A stretch of 64,000 bases of DNA from positions 1 to 64,000 of the forward strand of contig CALEHQ010000043.1 of assembly GCA_937876315.1 (NCBI GenBank), given 5' to 3'. Source of the DNA: an uncultured Actinomycetes bacterium (GTDB taxonomy: Bacteria > Actinomycetota > Acidimicrobiia > Acidimicrobiales > Acidimicrobilacustridaceae). Both the position numbers and the translations under genes were made by a program. The notes below the pieces were generated by a model. It made no database searches, was not told the DNA's origin, and saw nothing but the letters and a program-made list of their open reading frames with translations. Shown one piece after another: positions 51,575 to 59,493 of the stretch (position 1 is its first letter; every line of letters starts with the position of its first letter).

Positions 51575-51946
51575 ATGCCTGCCTACCTCTCCCCTGCCTG
51601 GTTCACCGAGGCCGATGCACTCCTTCGCTCAAGCGAGACCATGAGCGCACAGTCGCAAGGCGTGCAGTTAGTGCTCGAACAACGCGTCGGCGAGAGCGAC
51701 AGCGCCACTGTCTGGCACGTGCGTTTCGCCGATGGCGTCGTTTCCATGGCTGCAGGTCCGGCAGATTCCGCCGATGTCGTGTTCGTCAGCGATACTGCGA
51801 CAGCAGAGGGCATTCGCGACGGCTCATTAAGCGCTCAAGCTGCGTTCATTGCCGGCGATCTACGCGTTGAAGGTTCCATCAACGCACTGTTAGAGCACGC
51901 CGAAATGTTCGCTGCGCTTACAGACGTACTCGGCCCGCTGCGCTGA
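51575..51946 (+). CDS. SCP2 sterol-binding domain protein
   Basis: A 123-aa single-domain protein of the SCP-2 family: VQLVLEQRVGESDSATVWHV, VRFADGVVSMAAGPADSADV in parts, and IAGDLRVEGSINALLEHAEM. Such domains bind hydrophobic molecules such as fatty acyl-CoA or sterols in a tunnel. It stands alone, divergent from the hydroxyacid dehydrogenase and convergent with mdh. A hairpin spans its last codons. Ligand unknown. Confidence 0.84.
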   Translation: MPAYLSPAWFTEADALLRSSETMSAQSQGVQLVLEQRVGESDSATVWHVRFADGVVSMAAGPADSADVVFVSDTATAEGIRDGSLSAQAAFIAGDLRVEGSINALLEHAEMFAALTDVLGPLR

Positions 51947-51961
51947 GCACAACGGGCCGAG
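51929..51961. terminator. Strong inverted repeat between SCP2 and mdh genes
   Basis: CTCGGCCCG at 51929-51937 pairs perfectly with CGGGCCGAG at 51953-51961, a 9-bp stem with a 15-nt loop spanning the SCP2 stop codon. TTTCAGTTTT follows at 51971-51980, 10 nt away. It could end SCP2 transcription, but the T-run is not adjacent and the minus side has none. Confidence 0.4.
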
Positions 51962-52009
51962 ACCAAACCATTTCAGTTTTCGACGCACCACGACATGGTG
52001 CCGACGGAA

Positions 52010-52996
52010 TCAGATGAGTCCGAGTTCCTTCACGCCATCACGCTCTTCAACGAGTTCGGCAACCGAGGCGTCGATGCGGCCTCGGGAGAAGTCGTTAATG
52101 TCGAGACCCTGCACGATTTCGTACTTGCCATTGGCACAGGTGACGGGGAACGAAGAGATGATGCCCTCGGCCACGCCGTAGGAACCATCGGACGGAATCG
52201 CCATCGAGACCCAATCGCCCTTGGCGGAACCAAGTGCCCAGGTGCGCATGTGATCGATTGCAGCGTTTGCAGCCGATGCCGCGCTGGAAAGTCCGCGAGC
52301 TTCGATGATTGCCGCACCGCGCTGCTGAACGGTCGGGATGAAATCGTTTTCAAGCCAGGCCTGATCATTGACGAGTGCAGCTGCATTCTGACCCTTGACT
52401 TCAGCGTGGAAGAGGTCGGGATACTGCGTTGCTGAGTGGTTACCCCAAATCGTCATCTTGGTGATGTCCGAAACGGTGGTGCCTGTCTTGGCTGCGACCT
52501 GAGCGATGGCACGGTTGTGATCAAGACGAGTCATTGCGGTGAAGCGCTCGTTCGGAATGTTCGGAGCGTTGTTCATCGCGATAAGGGCATTGGTGTTGGC
52601 GGGGTTACCGACAACCAGGATCTTGACGTCAGAAGCGGCGTTATTTGACAGCGCCTTACCCTGCGGCTTGAAGATGCCACCATTTGCTTCGAGCAGGTCC
52701 TTGCGCTCCATGCCCTTTGAACGGGGACGTGCGCCAACAAGAAGCGCGTACGAAATGTCGCCGAACGCCTCGTTGGGATCATCGGTGCGCACGATGTCAG
52801 ACAGCAGCGGAAATGCGCAGTCTTCGAGTTCCATGGCAACGCCCTTGAGCGCGTCCATTGCGGGAGTGATGTCGAGAAGTTGGAGGATGACCGGCTGGTC
52901 TTCTCCGAGCATCTGGCCACTGGCGATACGGAACAGAAGGCTGTAGCCGATCTGACCGGCAGCACCGGTGACAGCTACGCGAACGGGGGTCTTCAC
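52010..52996 (-). CDS. mdh: Malate dehydrogenase
   Basis: A 328-aa malate dehydrogenase, type close to chloroplast and actinobacterial MDH. NAD motif [18 protein letters not shown], substrate-loop [15 protein letters not shown] with the Arg pair, [16 protein letters not shown], catalytic His in [14 protein letters not shown]. It oxidises malate to oxaloacetate in the TCA cycle. GTG start preceded by GGAGG. It complements the sdh operon on the other side of the hydroxyacid dehydrogenase. Confidence 0.95.
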   Translation of the reverse strand: MKTPVRVAVTGAAGQIGYSLLFRIASGQMLGEDQPVILQLLDITPAMDALKGVAMELEDCAFPLLSDIVRTDDPNEAFGDISYALLVGARPRSKGMERKDLLEANGGIFKPQGKALSNNAASDVKILVVGNPANTNALIAMNNAPNIPNERFTAMTRLDHNRAIAQVAAKTGTTVSDITKMTIWGNHSATQYPDLFHAEVKGQNAAALVNDQAWLENDFIPTVQQRGAAIIEARGLSSAASAANAAIDHMRTWALGSAKGDWVSMAIPSDGSYGVAEGIISSFPVTCANGKYEIVQGLDINDFSRGRIDASVAELVEERDGVKELGLI

Positions 52997-53072
52997 GGGG
53001 GGTCCTCCACAGGGACGTCAGGTTGACGAGCCGACACTAGTCAGCCTGCAGAACCCCTGAAAAAGCGAAGGA

Positions 53073-53879
53073 TCAGAGTGTGACGGGATACGGGAACTTG
53101 GAGTCCACACCACCATCAACAACCAGTGTGCGACCGGTCACATAGGCCGACATATCGCTAGAAAAGAACAGCGCTGCCGAGGCGATGTCAGAGGTCGAAC
53201 CCATCTTGCCCATCGGCGAATTGCCGGCATTGAGGGCCCGTTGCTCGTCGGAAAAGGCCGCTTCCATACGAGGACTGAGGATGGTTCCGGGTGCAACGGC
53301 GTTTGCACGAATGCCAAACCCGCCGAGTTCGATGGCCAGGGTCTGCACCCATGCCATGAGGCCAGCCTTTGCTGCTCCATAAGCGGCGTGCATCGGTGCG
53401 GCGGTGAGGCCACTCACCGACGCGATGAACACCATCGTGCCGCCATCGGTCTTCGACATACGACGACCGAATTCTTGTGACAACAAGAACGCGTGACGAA
53501 GACAAATATCAATTTCCCAATCGAAGGTTTCGTCGGTCATGTCAAGGATCGATTCCCAACGGGCCATGCCAATGATGTCGACCAGACCATCAATGCGACC
53601 ATTGATTGCTTCGGCATCGGCAGCGAGTTTCTTTGCGCCTTCACGAGTGGTTACGTCGCCTACCCATGCAACACCAGCTGGTCCGATTTCTGCTGCGATT
53701 TCCGCAGCGCGGTCGGCGTCGACATCGACGCACACAACCGTCTTGGCCCCGGCCTGCACAAGCGCGTGCGAGGTCATGCGTCCCATGCCGACCCCGGCAC
53801 CGGCCACGACAAAGGTGCGGCCGTCGACGCGAAGGCGGGAAAGGAAATCGGGTACGGGAGAGTTGTCACCGGTTGTCAT
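53073..53879 (-). CDS. SDR-family oxidoreductase
   Basis: A 268-aa short-chain dehydrogenase. Nucleotide motif VVAGAGVGMGRMT, ADRAAEIAAEIG, active-site Ser in FIASVSGLTA, catalytic YGAAK, and VDGGVDSKFPYPVTL end. The usual NNAG is replaced by VDIIG. It follows another SDR gene by 40 nt on the same strand, so the two are probably co-transcribed and under the divergent IclR regulator. Substrate unknown; steroid or lipid alcohols are plausible. Confidence 0.86.
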   Translation of the reverse strand: MTTGDNSPVPDFLSRLRVDGRTFVVAGAGVGMGRMTSHALVQAGAKTVVCVDVDADRAAEIAAEIGPAGVAWVGDVTTREGAKKLAADAEAINGRIDGLVDIIGMARWESILDMTDETFDWEIDICLRHAFLLSQEFGRRMSKTDGGTMVFIASVSGLTAAPMHAAYGAAKAGLMAWVQTLAIELGGFGIRANAVAPGTILSPRMEAAFSDEQRALNAGNSPMGKMGSTSDIASAALFFSSDMSAYVTGRTLVVDGGVDSKFPYPVTL

Positions 53880-53919
53880 CGCACAGTTCCGTTCGTGAGT
53901 CGTTCGTTGATTGAAAACT

Positions 53920-54747
53920 TCATGCCATCACCACGCCACCGTTGGGACGAATCACCTGTCCGGTAACGAATCGTGACGCATCGCTCGCGAGATACAGCAT
54001 CGCCCAGGACTGATCTTCGGCAGTGGCGATTGTGCCCAGCGGTGATTGCGCAGCGCGGGTCGTTGTATAGGACTCGCGCTCGGCTTCGTCGATCGAACCG
54101 TCGGCGTTTGTCCAACGCCCTTGCACCATCGGCGTATCGGTGAAACCCGGAGCAATAGCATTGACACGAATGTCATTGGCGCCAAGCTCAACGGCTGCGC
54201 AACGAGTGAGGTGTGAAACCGCGGCCTTGGTCATCGCGTAAATCGAGAGTGTCGGGGCGGGCATATCGCCCCCGGCCGAGGACACGTTGATGATTGACCC
54301 GCCGTTGGTCATTGTGCGACCTGCAGCAGCAATACCCCAATACGTGCCCCACAAGTTGACCTTCGTGATGAACTCAACATCTTCGGGAGTTGCATCGACG
54401 ATGTTCATGTAGCGAATAACGCCAGCAACGTTCGCCCAAATGTCGAGACGGCCATGGGTCTTGATCGCAGCGTCGGCAAGTGCGTTGACCTGATCGCGAT
54501 CAGAAACATCAGTTGGGACAACCGTGGCCTTGCCCCCCGCAGTGGCGACCATCTCGGCGGTTTCTTCCAGACCAGCGACCCCGACATCGGCGATGAGTAC
54601 GTTTGCGCCGGCTTGCGTGAAGGTGATTGCCGCCTGACGGCCAATGCCGCCAGCAGCACCAGTAATGACGGCTGTGCGGCCGTGGAGCGAGAACTGTTCG
54701 ATGAGTTCGTTGGAGAGGGCCGGACGGCCTTCAGTGTTCGAGTTCAT
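53920..54747 (-). CDS. SDR-family oxidoreductase
   Basis: A 275-aa short-chain dehydrogenase. Motifs: TGAAGGIGRQAA, DVGVAGLEETAEM, NVAG in place of NNAG, serine region INVSSAGGD and catalytic YAMTK, ending RPNGGVVMA. ATG 54745-54747 has GAGAGGAA upstream; the longer open frame is unsupported. It diverges from the iclR-type gene across 152 nt with two overlapping inverted repeats. It is likely the first gene of a two-gene SDR operon. Confidence 0.87.
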   Translation of the reverse strand: MNSNTEGRPALSNELIEQFSLHGRTAVITGAAGGIGRQAAITFTQAGANVLIADVGVAGLEETAEMVATAGGKATVVPTDVSDRDQVNALADAAIKTHGRLDIWANVAGVIRYMNIVDATPEDVEFITKVNLWGTYWGIAAAGRTMTNGGSIINVSSAGGDMPAPTLSIYAMTKAAVSHLTRCAAVELGANDIRVNAIAPGFTDTPMVQGRWTNADGSIDEAERESYTTTRAAQSPLGTIATAEDQSWAMLYLASDASRFVTGQVIRPNGGVVMA

Positions 54748-54814
54748 TGCTCGGTTCCTCTCGATTGTTTTCTGTGACGCGGAGTGCTCTTCCCGGCGGC
54801 ACCTCGCCCCCGTT

Positions 54815-54839
54815 TTCGCTATTGCGAAGAACTCTTCGC
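54815..54839. promoter_or_regulatory. Overlapping inverted repeats, candidate IclR operator
   Basis: TTCGC-TATT-GCGAA (54815-54828) overlaps GCGAAGA-AC-TCTTCGC (54824-54839), sharing the GCGAA arm. They lie between the divergent SDR and IclR-type genes, about 60 nt from the regulator start. A dimeric helix-turn-helix protein could bind either; autoregulation and control of the SDR pair is inference. Confidence 0.5.
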
Positions 54840-54899
54840 TATGCTGCGGCCACCGTAGGACACCGGTCACACCCGGTCAATCGACCCGAAGGTGCCGTT

Positions 54900-55793
54900 A
54901 TGGCCCGTCCCGCACCGGCTGCAAGCCGAGCGATCCAAATCCTCGACCTCCTCGTCACCCACCCCACCGAGCGGTTCACGCTGACCGAGTTAGTGCGCCG
55001 CACCGGGATGAGTTTGGGTTCGGCCCACGCAACCCTTGCCGTGCTCGAAGGCAGTGGACACGTTTCGCGAAACGCAACGACACGGGCCTATTCACTCGGA
55101 CCAGCTCTTGTTGTCGCCGGTGTGGTTGCGCTTGAACATCACCCTGCAATCGATGCTGCGCGCCAGGTGATCGAACCATTGGCCACTCAGCTCGGCATTG
55201 AGGTAGTGGTGTCGGCGCGAACCGTGAACGAAATCATCTTTGTGGCTCGCTCAGGTCAACACAGTGCGTTTGGTCCCGGAGTTCGCGAGGGCGAACGCGT
55301 TCCCTTGGTGCCACCACTCGGCGCAGTGTTTCTCGCATGGTCTGATGAGCGCGAAATCAAACAGTGGTTGTCGCGTTCTCCCGATAGTCCGTCGGCGGCG
55401 ATTGCGCGTTACGAAGCATCTCTCGACTTAGCTCGCACCCGTGGCTTCGCCGTTACCGCGGGTTCCGATACACAACGACAACTCGGTGAACGTACGTATT
55501 CGCTCTCGGACTCCCCCAGCAACACTGAACTTCGCAATGACGTCACCGAATTGTTCGCGGTACTCGCGACCGAGGACTACCCCGTTGTCGACCTGAGCAC
55601 CAACAGTCGCTTCGACGTCGGCACGATCGCCGCACCCGTGTTCGGAGCCGACGGTGAAGTGATTGCTGCAATTTCTGCGACTGGATTTCCACCCGGCCTT
55701 GATGCAGAAACCGTGATCAACGCCGGAACCAAAATCCGAGATGCTGCAGCAATTGCCACCAGGTCTTCCCGTGGTCGGTTTCCAACGCCTTAA
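54900..55793 (+). CDS. IclR-family transcriptional regulator
   Basis: A 297-aa regulator. N-terminal winged helix: SRAIQILDLLVTHPTERFTL and ELVRRTGMSLGSAHATLAVL. C-terminal ligand domain: GIEVVVSARTVNEIIFVARS, ERVPLVPPLGAVFLAW and AAPVFGADGEVIAAISATGF. ATG 54900-54902 has GAAGGTG upstream. It diverges from two SDR genes that it probably controls through the repeats in between. The ligand is unknown, likely a small acid or CoA-pathway intermediate. Confidence 0.88.
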   Translation: MARPAPAASRAIQILDLLVTHPTERFTLTELVRRTGMSLGSAHATLAVLEGSGHVSRNATTRAYSLGPALVVAGVVALEHHPAIDAARQVIEPLATQLGIEVVVSARTVNEIIFVARSGQHSAFGPGVREGERVPLVPPLGAVFLAWSDEREIKQWLSRSPDSPSAAIARYEASLDLARTRGFAVTAGSDTQRQLGERTYSLSDSPSNTELRNDVTELFAVLATEDYPVVDLSTNSRFDVGTIAAPVFGADGEVIAAISATGFPPGLDAETVINAGTKIRDAAAIATRSSRGRFPTP

Positions 55794-55847
55794 GGGCTCC
55801 ATTCGCGGTTACGGATTCGACGGAGTCGAGGTCGCTTATGGAACTGT

Positions 55848-55869
55848 TGAATCGTCATTTGGCGATTCA
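55848..55869. repeat. Inverted repeat downstream of the IclR gene
   Basis: TGAATCG-N8-CGATTCA, 7-nt arms and an 8-nt centre, in the 218-nt gap after the regulator. No T-run follows, so a terminator is not supported. Nothing else recognisable is in the gap apart from the TAGGAG ribosome site at its right end. Confidence 0.45.
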
Positions 55870-56011
55870 GAATGCGGATGAAAAGCACCGGCAAAATTCA
55901 GGATCTACCCCAACATCGTTGAGGCAGATGAGCAGTAACTTGAGCCTGTAAGCCCCGATACATGGCCATTGAGAGCGAGCGATCGTCGCACCCCACCGAT
56001 AGGAGTCTTCA

Positions 56012-56203
56012 ATGACCTCGGTCGAGCGAGTTGTGACAAAAAAGATCGTCGGTGATTCCGATGAGTCTTGGCGTTACTGGCTGACGCGACCCATCGAAGA
56101 ACGAATCGACGCCGTTGAAGAACTCCGTCGAGAACATCACGGGTGGGCCCATGGAACTGAACCAAGACTTCCACGAGTTTTTGAAATCGTTCGTCAAGCA
56201 TGA
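56012..56203 (+). CDS. Small protein preceding a nucleotidyltransferase (TA-like pair)
   Basis: A 63-aa protein: VVTKKIVGDSDESWRYWLTR, then PIEERIDAVEELRREHHG. A small protein with the W/YL-(T/S)-RP-x-EER-x-A-V-E-x-LR pattern commonly precedes nucleotidyltransferase genes, and the pair looks like a toxin-antitoxin or regulator-enzyme module. Start ATG 56012 has TAGGAG upstream. Its 3' end overlaps the nucleotidyltransferase by 53 nt in another frame, so expression is coupled. Function unproven. Confidence 0.68.
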   Translation: MTSVERVVTKKIVGDSDESWRYWLTRPIEERIDAVEELRREHHGWAHGTEPRLPRVFEIVRQA

Positions 56204-56603
56204 CGTTCGGTTCCTGATAATTGGTGGCTATGCGCTCGCCGCACATGGTCACCCTCGCTACACAAAAGACCTTGATGTCTGGGTTTGGCCCGAACCGGCG
56301 AATGTCGATCGAATCCTCGCGTCACTCAAAGATTTTGGTTTCGGCTCGCTTGGCTTTGCGAACTCCGACTTCCTTGAACCGGGAGTTATCGTCCAACTTG
56401 GGCGCGAAGCTCAGCGAATCGATCTCTTAACCTTCGCCACGGGCCTTGAATTCGATCAGGCATTTGCGAATCGCACCCTTGTTGCGATCGGCGACCTTGA
56501 AGTTCCATTCATCTCAGTTGACGACCTACGAACGAACAAGTCCGCTACCGGTCGCCTCCGAGATCTTGCCGACGTCGCTGATCTACCGCCACCGAACGCG
56601 TAA
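56151..56603 (+). CDS. Nucleotidyltransferase-fold protein (DUF6036/AbiEii-like)
   Basis: A 150-aa protein with the polymerase-beta-like fold signature: FLIIGGYALAAHGHPRYTKD then LDVWVWPEPANVDRI, giving GG and a D-x-D pair, and a third acidic position in RIDLLTF. It ends with VDDLRTNKSATGRLRDLADV, as in AbiEii-type and MNT-like proteins. Start ATG 56151 lies inside the upstream small gene; a longer frame to 56115 starts without support. It may add nucleotides to tRNA or a protein partner, or act as an antitoxin-like regulator. Confidence 0.78.
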   Translation: MELNQDFHEFLKSFVKHDVRFLIIGGYALAAHGHPRYTKDLDVWVWPEPANVDRILASLKDFGFGSLGFANSDFLEPGVIVQLGREAQRIDLLTFATGLEFDQAFANRTLVAIGDLEVPFISVDDLRTNKSATGRLRDLADVADLPPPNA

Positions 56604-56606
56604 TCC

Positions 56607-57500
56607 TTATGCAGTCACACGAGCGACGAACTCGGCCATTTCGGCGACGCCTTCAACAGCTTCGGGGAACGCCGGATAGCTCATCGTCCAGATATGCGGC
56701 ATCTCTGGATACACACTGAGCGTCACGTCAACGCCTGCGGCCTTTGCAACCTCGGCGAGTTTGCGCGAGTCGTCGAGCAATACCTCGGCATCGCCGACAA
56801 GGATCAGCAACGGCGGCGCGCCGTTCCAATCTCCGAATAGCGGTGAAGCGATTGGGTTCATCGGGTCAGCGCCGCCGAGATAGGCCGGCGCTGCTTCTTC
56901 GGCCGAGGTACGGGAGAAGAGCTTGTCGGATTCGGCATTTGTGTCGTAGGTGTCGGCGGTGATCGTGAGATCGACCCACGGCGAACAGCAAATAACGCCA
57001 GCGGGGAGAACGCCATCGGCAAGCGCATGCATCGTCACCGATGCCGCAAGACCACCACCAGCTGAGTCACCAGCAATCACAATGCGGCCAGTGTCGATTC
57101 CTTCGGCAAGGAGCGATTCCCAAACGGCGAAGCAATCGTCGACCGCTTTGGGGAACTTGTGCTCAGGAGCGAGTCGATACTCGACCAGCAGCACTCGAGC
57201 GCCGAGGACCGCAGCGAGATGTGACCCGTAGGAGCGGTAGGCCAACGCGGAGGCGATGCGGAATCCGCCGCCGTGGAAATAGAGAACAATTGGGGCGTCG
57301 TCTGCCATATCAACTGGTCGACATTCGATACCAGGGACGCCACTACGAACGAATGGTTCGGCAACAGTTCCTTCTGCCAGTGGTATTTGTGCCATGGCCT
57401 CGTCGATACGAGAGCGCTGTTCGGCGATGTCGGCAGGGGGCGGCGGAACAGGTCGAGCTGCCATTGCTTCCTGCAGTGCGTGGAATTCTTTGCTGGCCAT
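56607..57500 (-). CDS. Alpha/beta hydrolase, hormone-sensitive-lipase family
   Basis: A 297-aa esterase/lipase. The oxyanion motif is YFHGGGFR, the nucleophile is in IAGDSAGGGLA, the acid is in VGDAEVLLDD and the His is in PEMPHIWTM. HSL-type enzymes hydrolyse short acyl esters. It stands 52 nt upstream of the ABC transporter gene's stop and converges on the nucleotidyltransferase gene with 3 nt. Substrate unknown; GDSAGG is the bacterial HSL hallmark. Confidence 0.9.
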   Translation of the reverse strand: MASKEFHALQEAMAARPVPPPPADIAEQRSRIDEAMAQIPLAEGTVAEPFVRSGVPGIECRPVDMADDAPIVLYFHGGGFRIASALAYRSYGSHLAAVLGARVLLVEYRLAPEHKFPKAVDDCFAVWESLLAEGIDTGRIVIAGDSAGGGLAASVTMHALADGVLPAGVICCSPWVDLTITADTYDTNAESDKLFSRTSAEEAAPAYLGGADPMNPIASPLFGDWNGAPPLLILVGDAEVLLDDSRKLAEVAKAAGVDVTLSVYPEMPHIWTMSYPAFPEAVEGVAEMAEFVARVTA

Positions 57501-57552
57501 TCGCCGACACTAGAGCGTCGAGCGTCACGGACAGGGCGTGTTTGGCAACTTC

Positions 57553-59493
57553 TTAGACAGCTTTTTGTCCGGTGTTCCCCAACCAGGATCGGTAGAGCTC
57601 GGCATAACGCCCGCCCAGTGCGACGAGTTCGTCGTGCGAACCGTGCTCAACCAACACGCCAGAATCGAACACGAGCACAAGGTCGGCTTGTTCCGCTGTC
57701 GACAATCGGTGGGCCACGCTGATGGTGGTGCGGCCTTCGGCGAGCCGATGTAACGCGGTGGTAAGAACGCGTTCAGTACGCGGATCAACGGCGCTCGTAG
57801 CTTCGTCGAGGATGAGAAGGCCAGGGTCGGCCATTTGCGCACGAGCTAACGCAACAAGTTGGCGTTCACCAACGCTTAGACTCTCGCCGCGCTCTCCTAC
57901 TTCGGTATCGAGTCCACGAGGCAGACCCGCCACCCATGTTTCGAGACCAAGTTCGGCAATTGACGCACGAACATCATCGATCGTTGCCCCAATGCGGCCT
58001 ATGGCGATGTTCTCGGCCAGCGTCGTATCGAACATGAACCCATCCTGGGGAACCATTCGGATGCGCTCGGTTCGCGACTGACGATTCACCGTATTGAGCG
58101 CGATCCCGCCGACAAGCACCGAACCTTCAACCGGGTCGGCAAGTCGATCAAGCAACTTCACAAACGTGGTCTTACCTGAACCGGTTTCGCCGACGATCGC
58201 AACCGACGCACCGGCAGCAATCGTAATGTTGACATCGCTTAGCACCGGCCCCCCGGTTTGGTAGGTGAAGCCCAGATGCTCCACGCTGACATCCAGTGGA
58301 CCTTCCGGTAATTCGACACCCGGCTCGGGCTCTACAAGATCGATTGGGGTGTCGAGAACATTGAGCACTTTCGACCAACCAGCAATCGCGGTTTGGGTTT
58401 GATCAAGAATCTCGCCAATCTCCGCAATTGGTCCGAGGATCAACTGCACGAGGAACAAACAGGCCACCAAACTTCCGGCGTTGAGGCCCCATGATTCACC
58501 AAACCAAATACCGGCCATAGCCACTGACGCCAGCGCGACTCCACCGAATGCATCGCCAAGCGGGAACATAAAGGCGAACCAGCGGGCAGCGCTCATCTCC
58601 GACTTGAACTGCGCCTGAATGGCATCGTCAAGACGAGCGCGCGAACGGCGCTGTAATCCATAGGCCCGAATCGGCGCTGCGCCCTGCACCGCTTCGCTCA
58701 CTTCCGAAAGCGTCGTGCCCACGCGGTTACGAACCACCGTGTATGCCTTCAACTGCCGTCGCTGCATAAGACGGAACAACGGCAATACCGGCAGCGCTGC
58801 AATAACCGTGATGACCGCAAGTTGCCATGCATAGAAACTCATCACGACGAGTGTTCCGATGATGACAACAGAATCGATGATCCAAGCCACTGCGCCGTAC
58901 TGAAGAAAGCGGGCAATAGTTTCGATATCGCTGGTCACGCGGGAGGTGAGCTCACCACGACGGGTGGACTCGTGATCGGCCATCGGCAAGCGATGAATAT
59001 GCGAGAACGTCTTCACCCGCAGATTGCTCAAGATCTTTTCGGCCGTGGTCACGAGCCGCACATAGGTGATGCGGGACAACAACATGACCGCAATGACGAT
59101 CACCGCTGCAGCGGCACATGCCGTGACAGTGAATCTCGCGTTGAATCCGTCGTCGGCAAGCAGACCCTTATCGATTACCTGCTGAATGAGCACCGGAATG
59201 ATCAAGCGGCCAACAGAACCGATAATGGCGAAAAGAATCGTGAGACGGAGGCCGCGGCCAAGTTCAGGGCTCTGCGCGAATCCACGACGCAGGACCGCAA
59301 TCGCTCGCAGCCGTCGTTCGTTTACGCGGTCTTCCTCTGCCGATGCCGCCAACGCCTCGTGTTCGAGCGCAATCGGATCGTCGAACGCCGCAGCGTGTTC
59401 CATCATTGCGAGTTCGTCGTTTGCCTGGCTCGAAAGTTCATCCTCGTGGGGCTGAACATCGTCGTTTGATGAGTGGTTGCGCTTCTCGCTCAT
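57553..59493 (-). CDS. ABC exporter half-transporter with altered signature motif
   Basis: A 646-aa fused TMD-NBD protein of the heterodimeric type IV exporter family. About 80 charged N-terminal residues precede six membrane helices. NBD: Walker A VGETGSGKTT, signature ESLSVGERQ (not LSGGQ), Walker B LLILDEATSAVDP with the catalytic Glu, and H-loop VAHRLST. Its partner, encoded upstream with an ATGA overlap, has the complementary defect. Together they would make one consensus and one degenerate ATP site. Exported substrate unknown; lipids or drugs are typical. Confidence 0.9.
   Translation of the reverse strand: MSEKRNHSSNDDVQPHEDELSSQANDELAMMEHAAAFDDPIALEHEALAASAEEDRVNERRLRAIAVLRRGFAQSPELGRGLRLTILFAIIGSVGRLIIPVLIQQVIDKGLLADDGFNARFTVTACAAAAVIVIAVMLLSRITYVRLVTTAEKILSNLRVKTFSHIHRLPMADHESTRRGELTSRVTSDIETIARFLQYGAVAWIIDSVVIIGTLVVMSFYAWQLAVITVIAALPVLPLFRLMQRRQLKAYTVVRNRVGTTLSEVSEAVQGAAPIRAYGLQRRSRARLDDAIQAQFKSEMSAARWFAFMFPLGDAFGGVALASVAMAGIWFGESWGLNAGSLVACLFLVQLILGPIAEIGEILDQTQTAIAGWSKVLNVLDTPIDLVEPEPGVELPEGPLDVSVEHLGFTYQTGGPVLSDVNITIAAGASVAIVGETGSGKTTFVKLLDRLADPVEGSVLVGGIALNTVNRQSRTERIRMVPQDGFMFDTTLAENIAIGRIGATIDDVRASIAELGLETWVAGLPRGLDTEVGERGESLSVGERQLVALARAQMADPGLLILDEATSAVDPRTERVLTTALHRLAEGRTTISVAHRLSTAEQADLVLVFDSGVLVEHGSHDELVALGGRYAELYRSWLGNTGQKAV

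Noticed and set aside
55848-55869. Terminator after the IclR gene
   Set aside because: The inverted repeat is not followed by a T-run.
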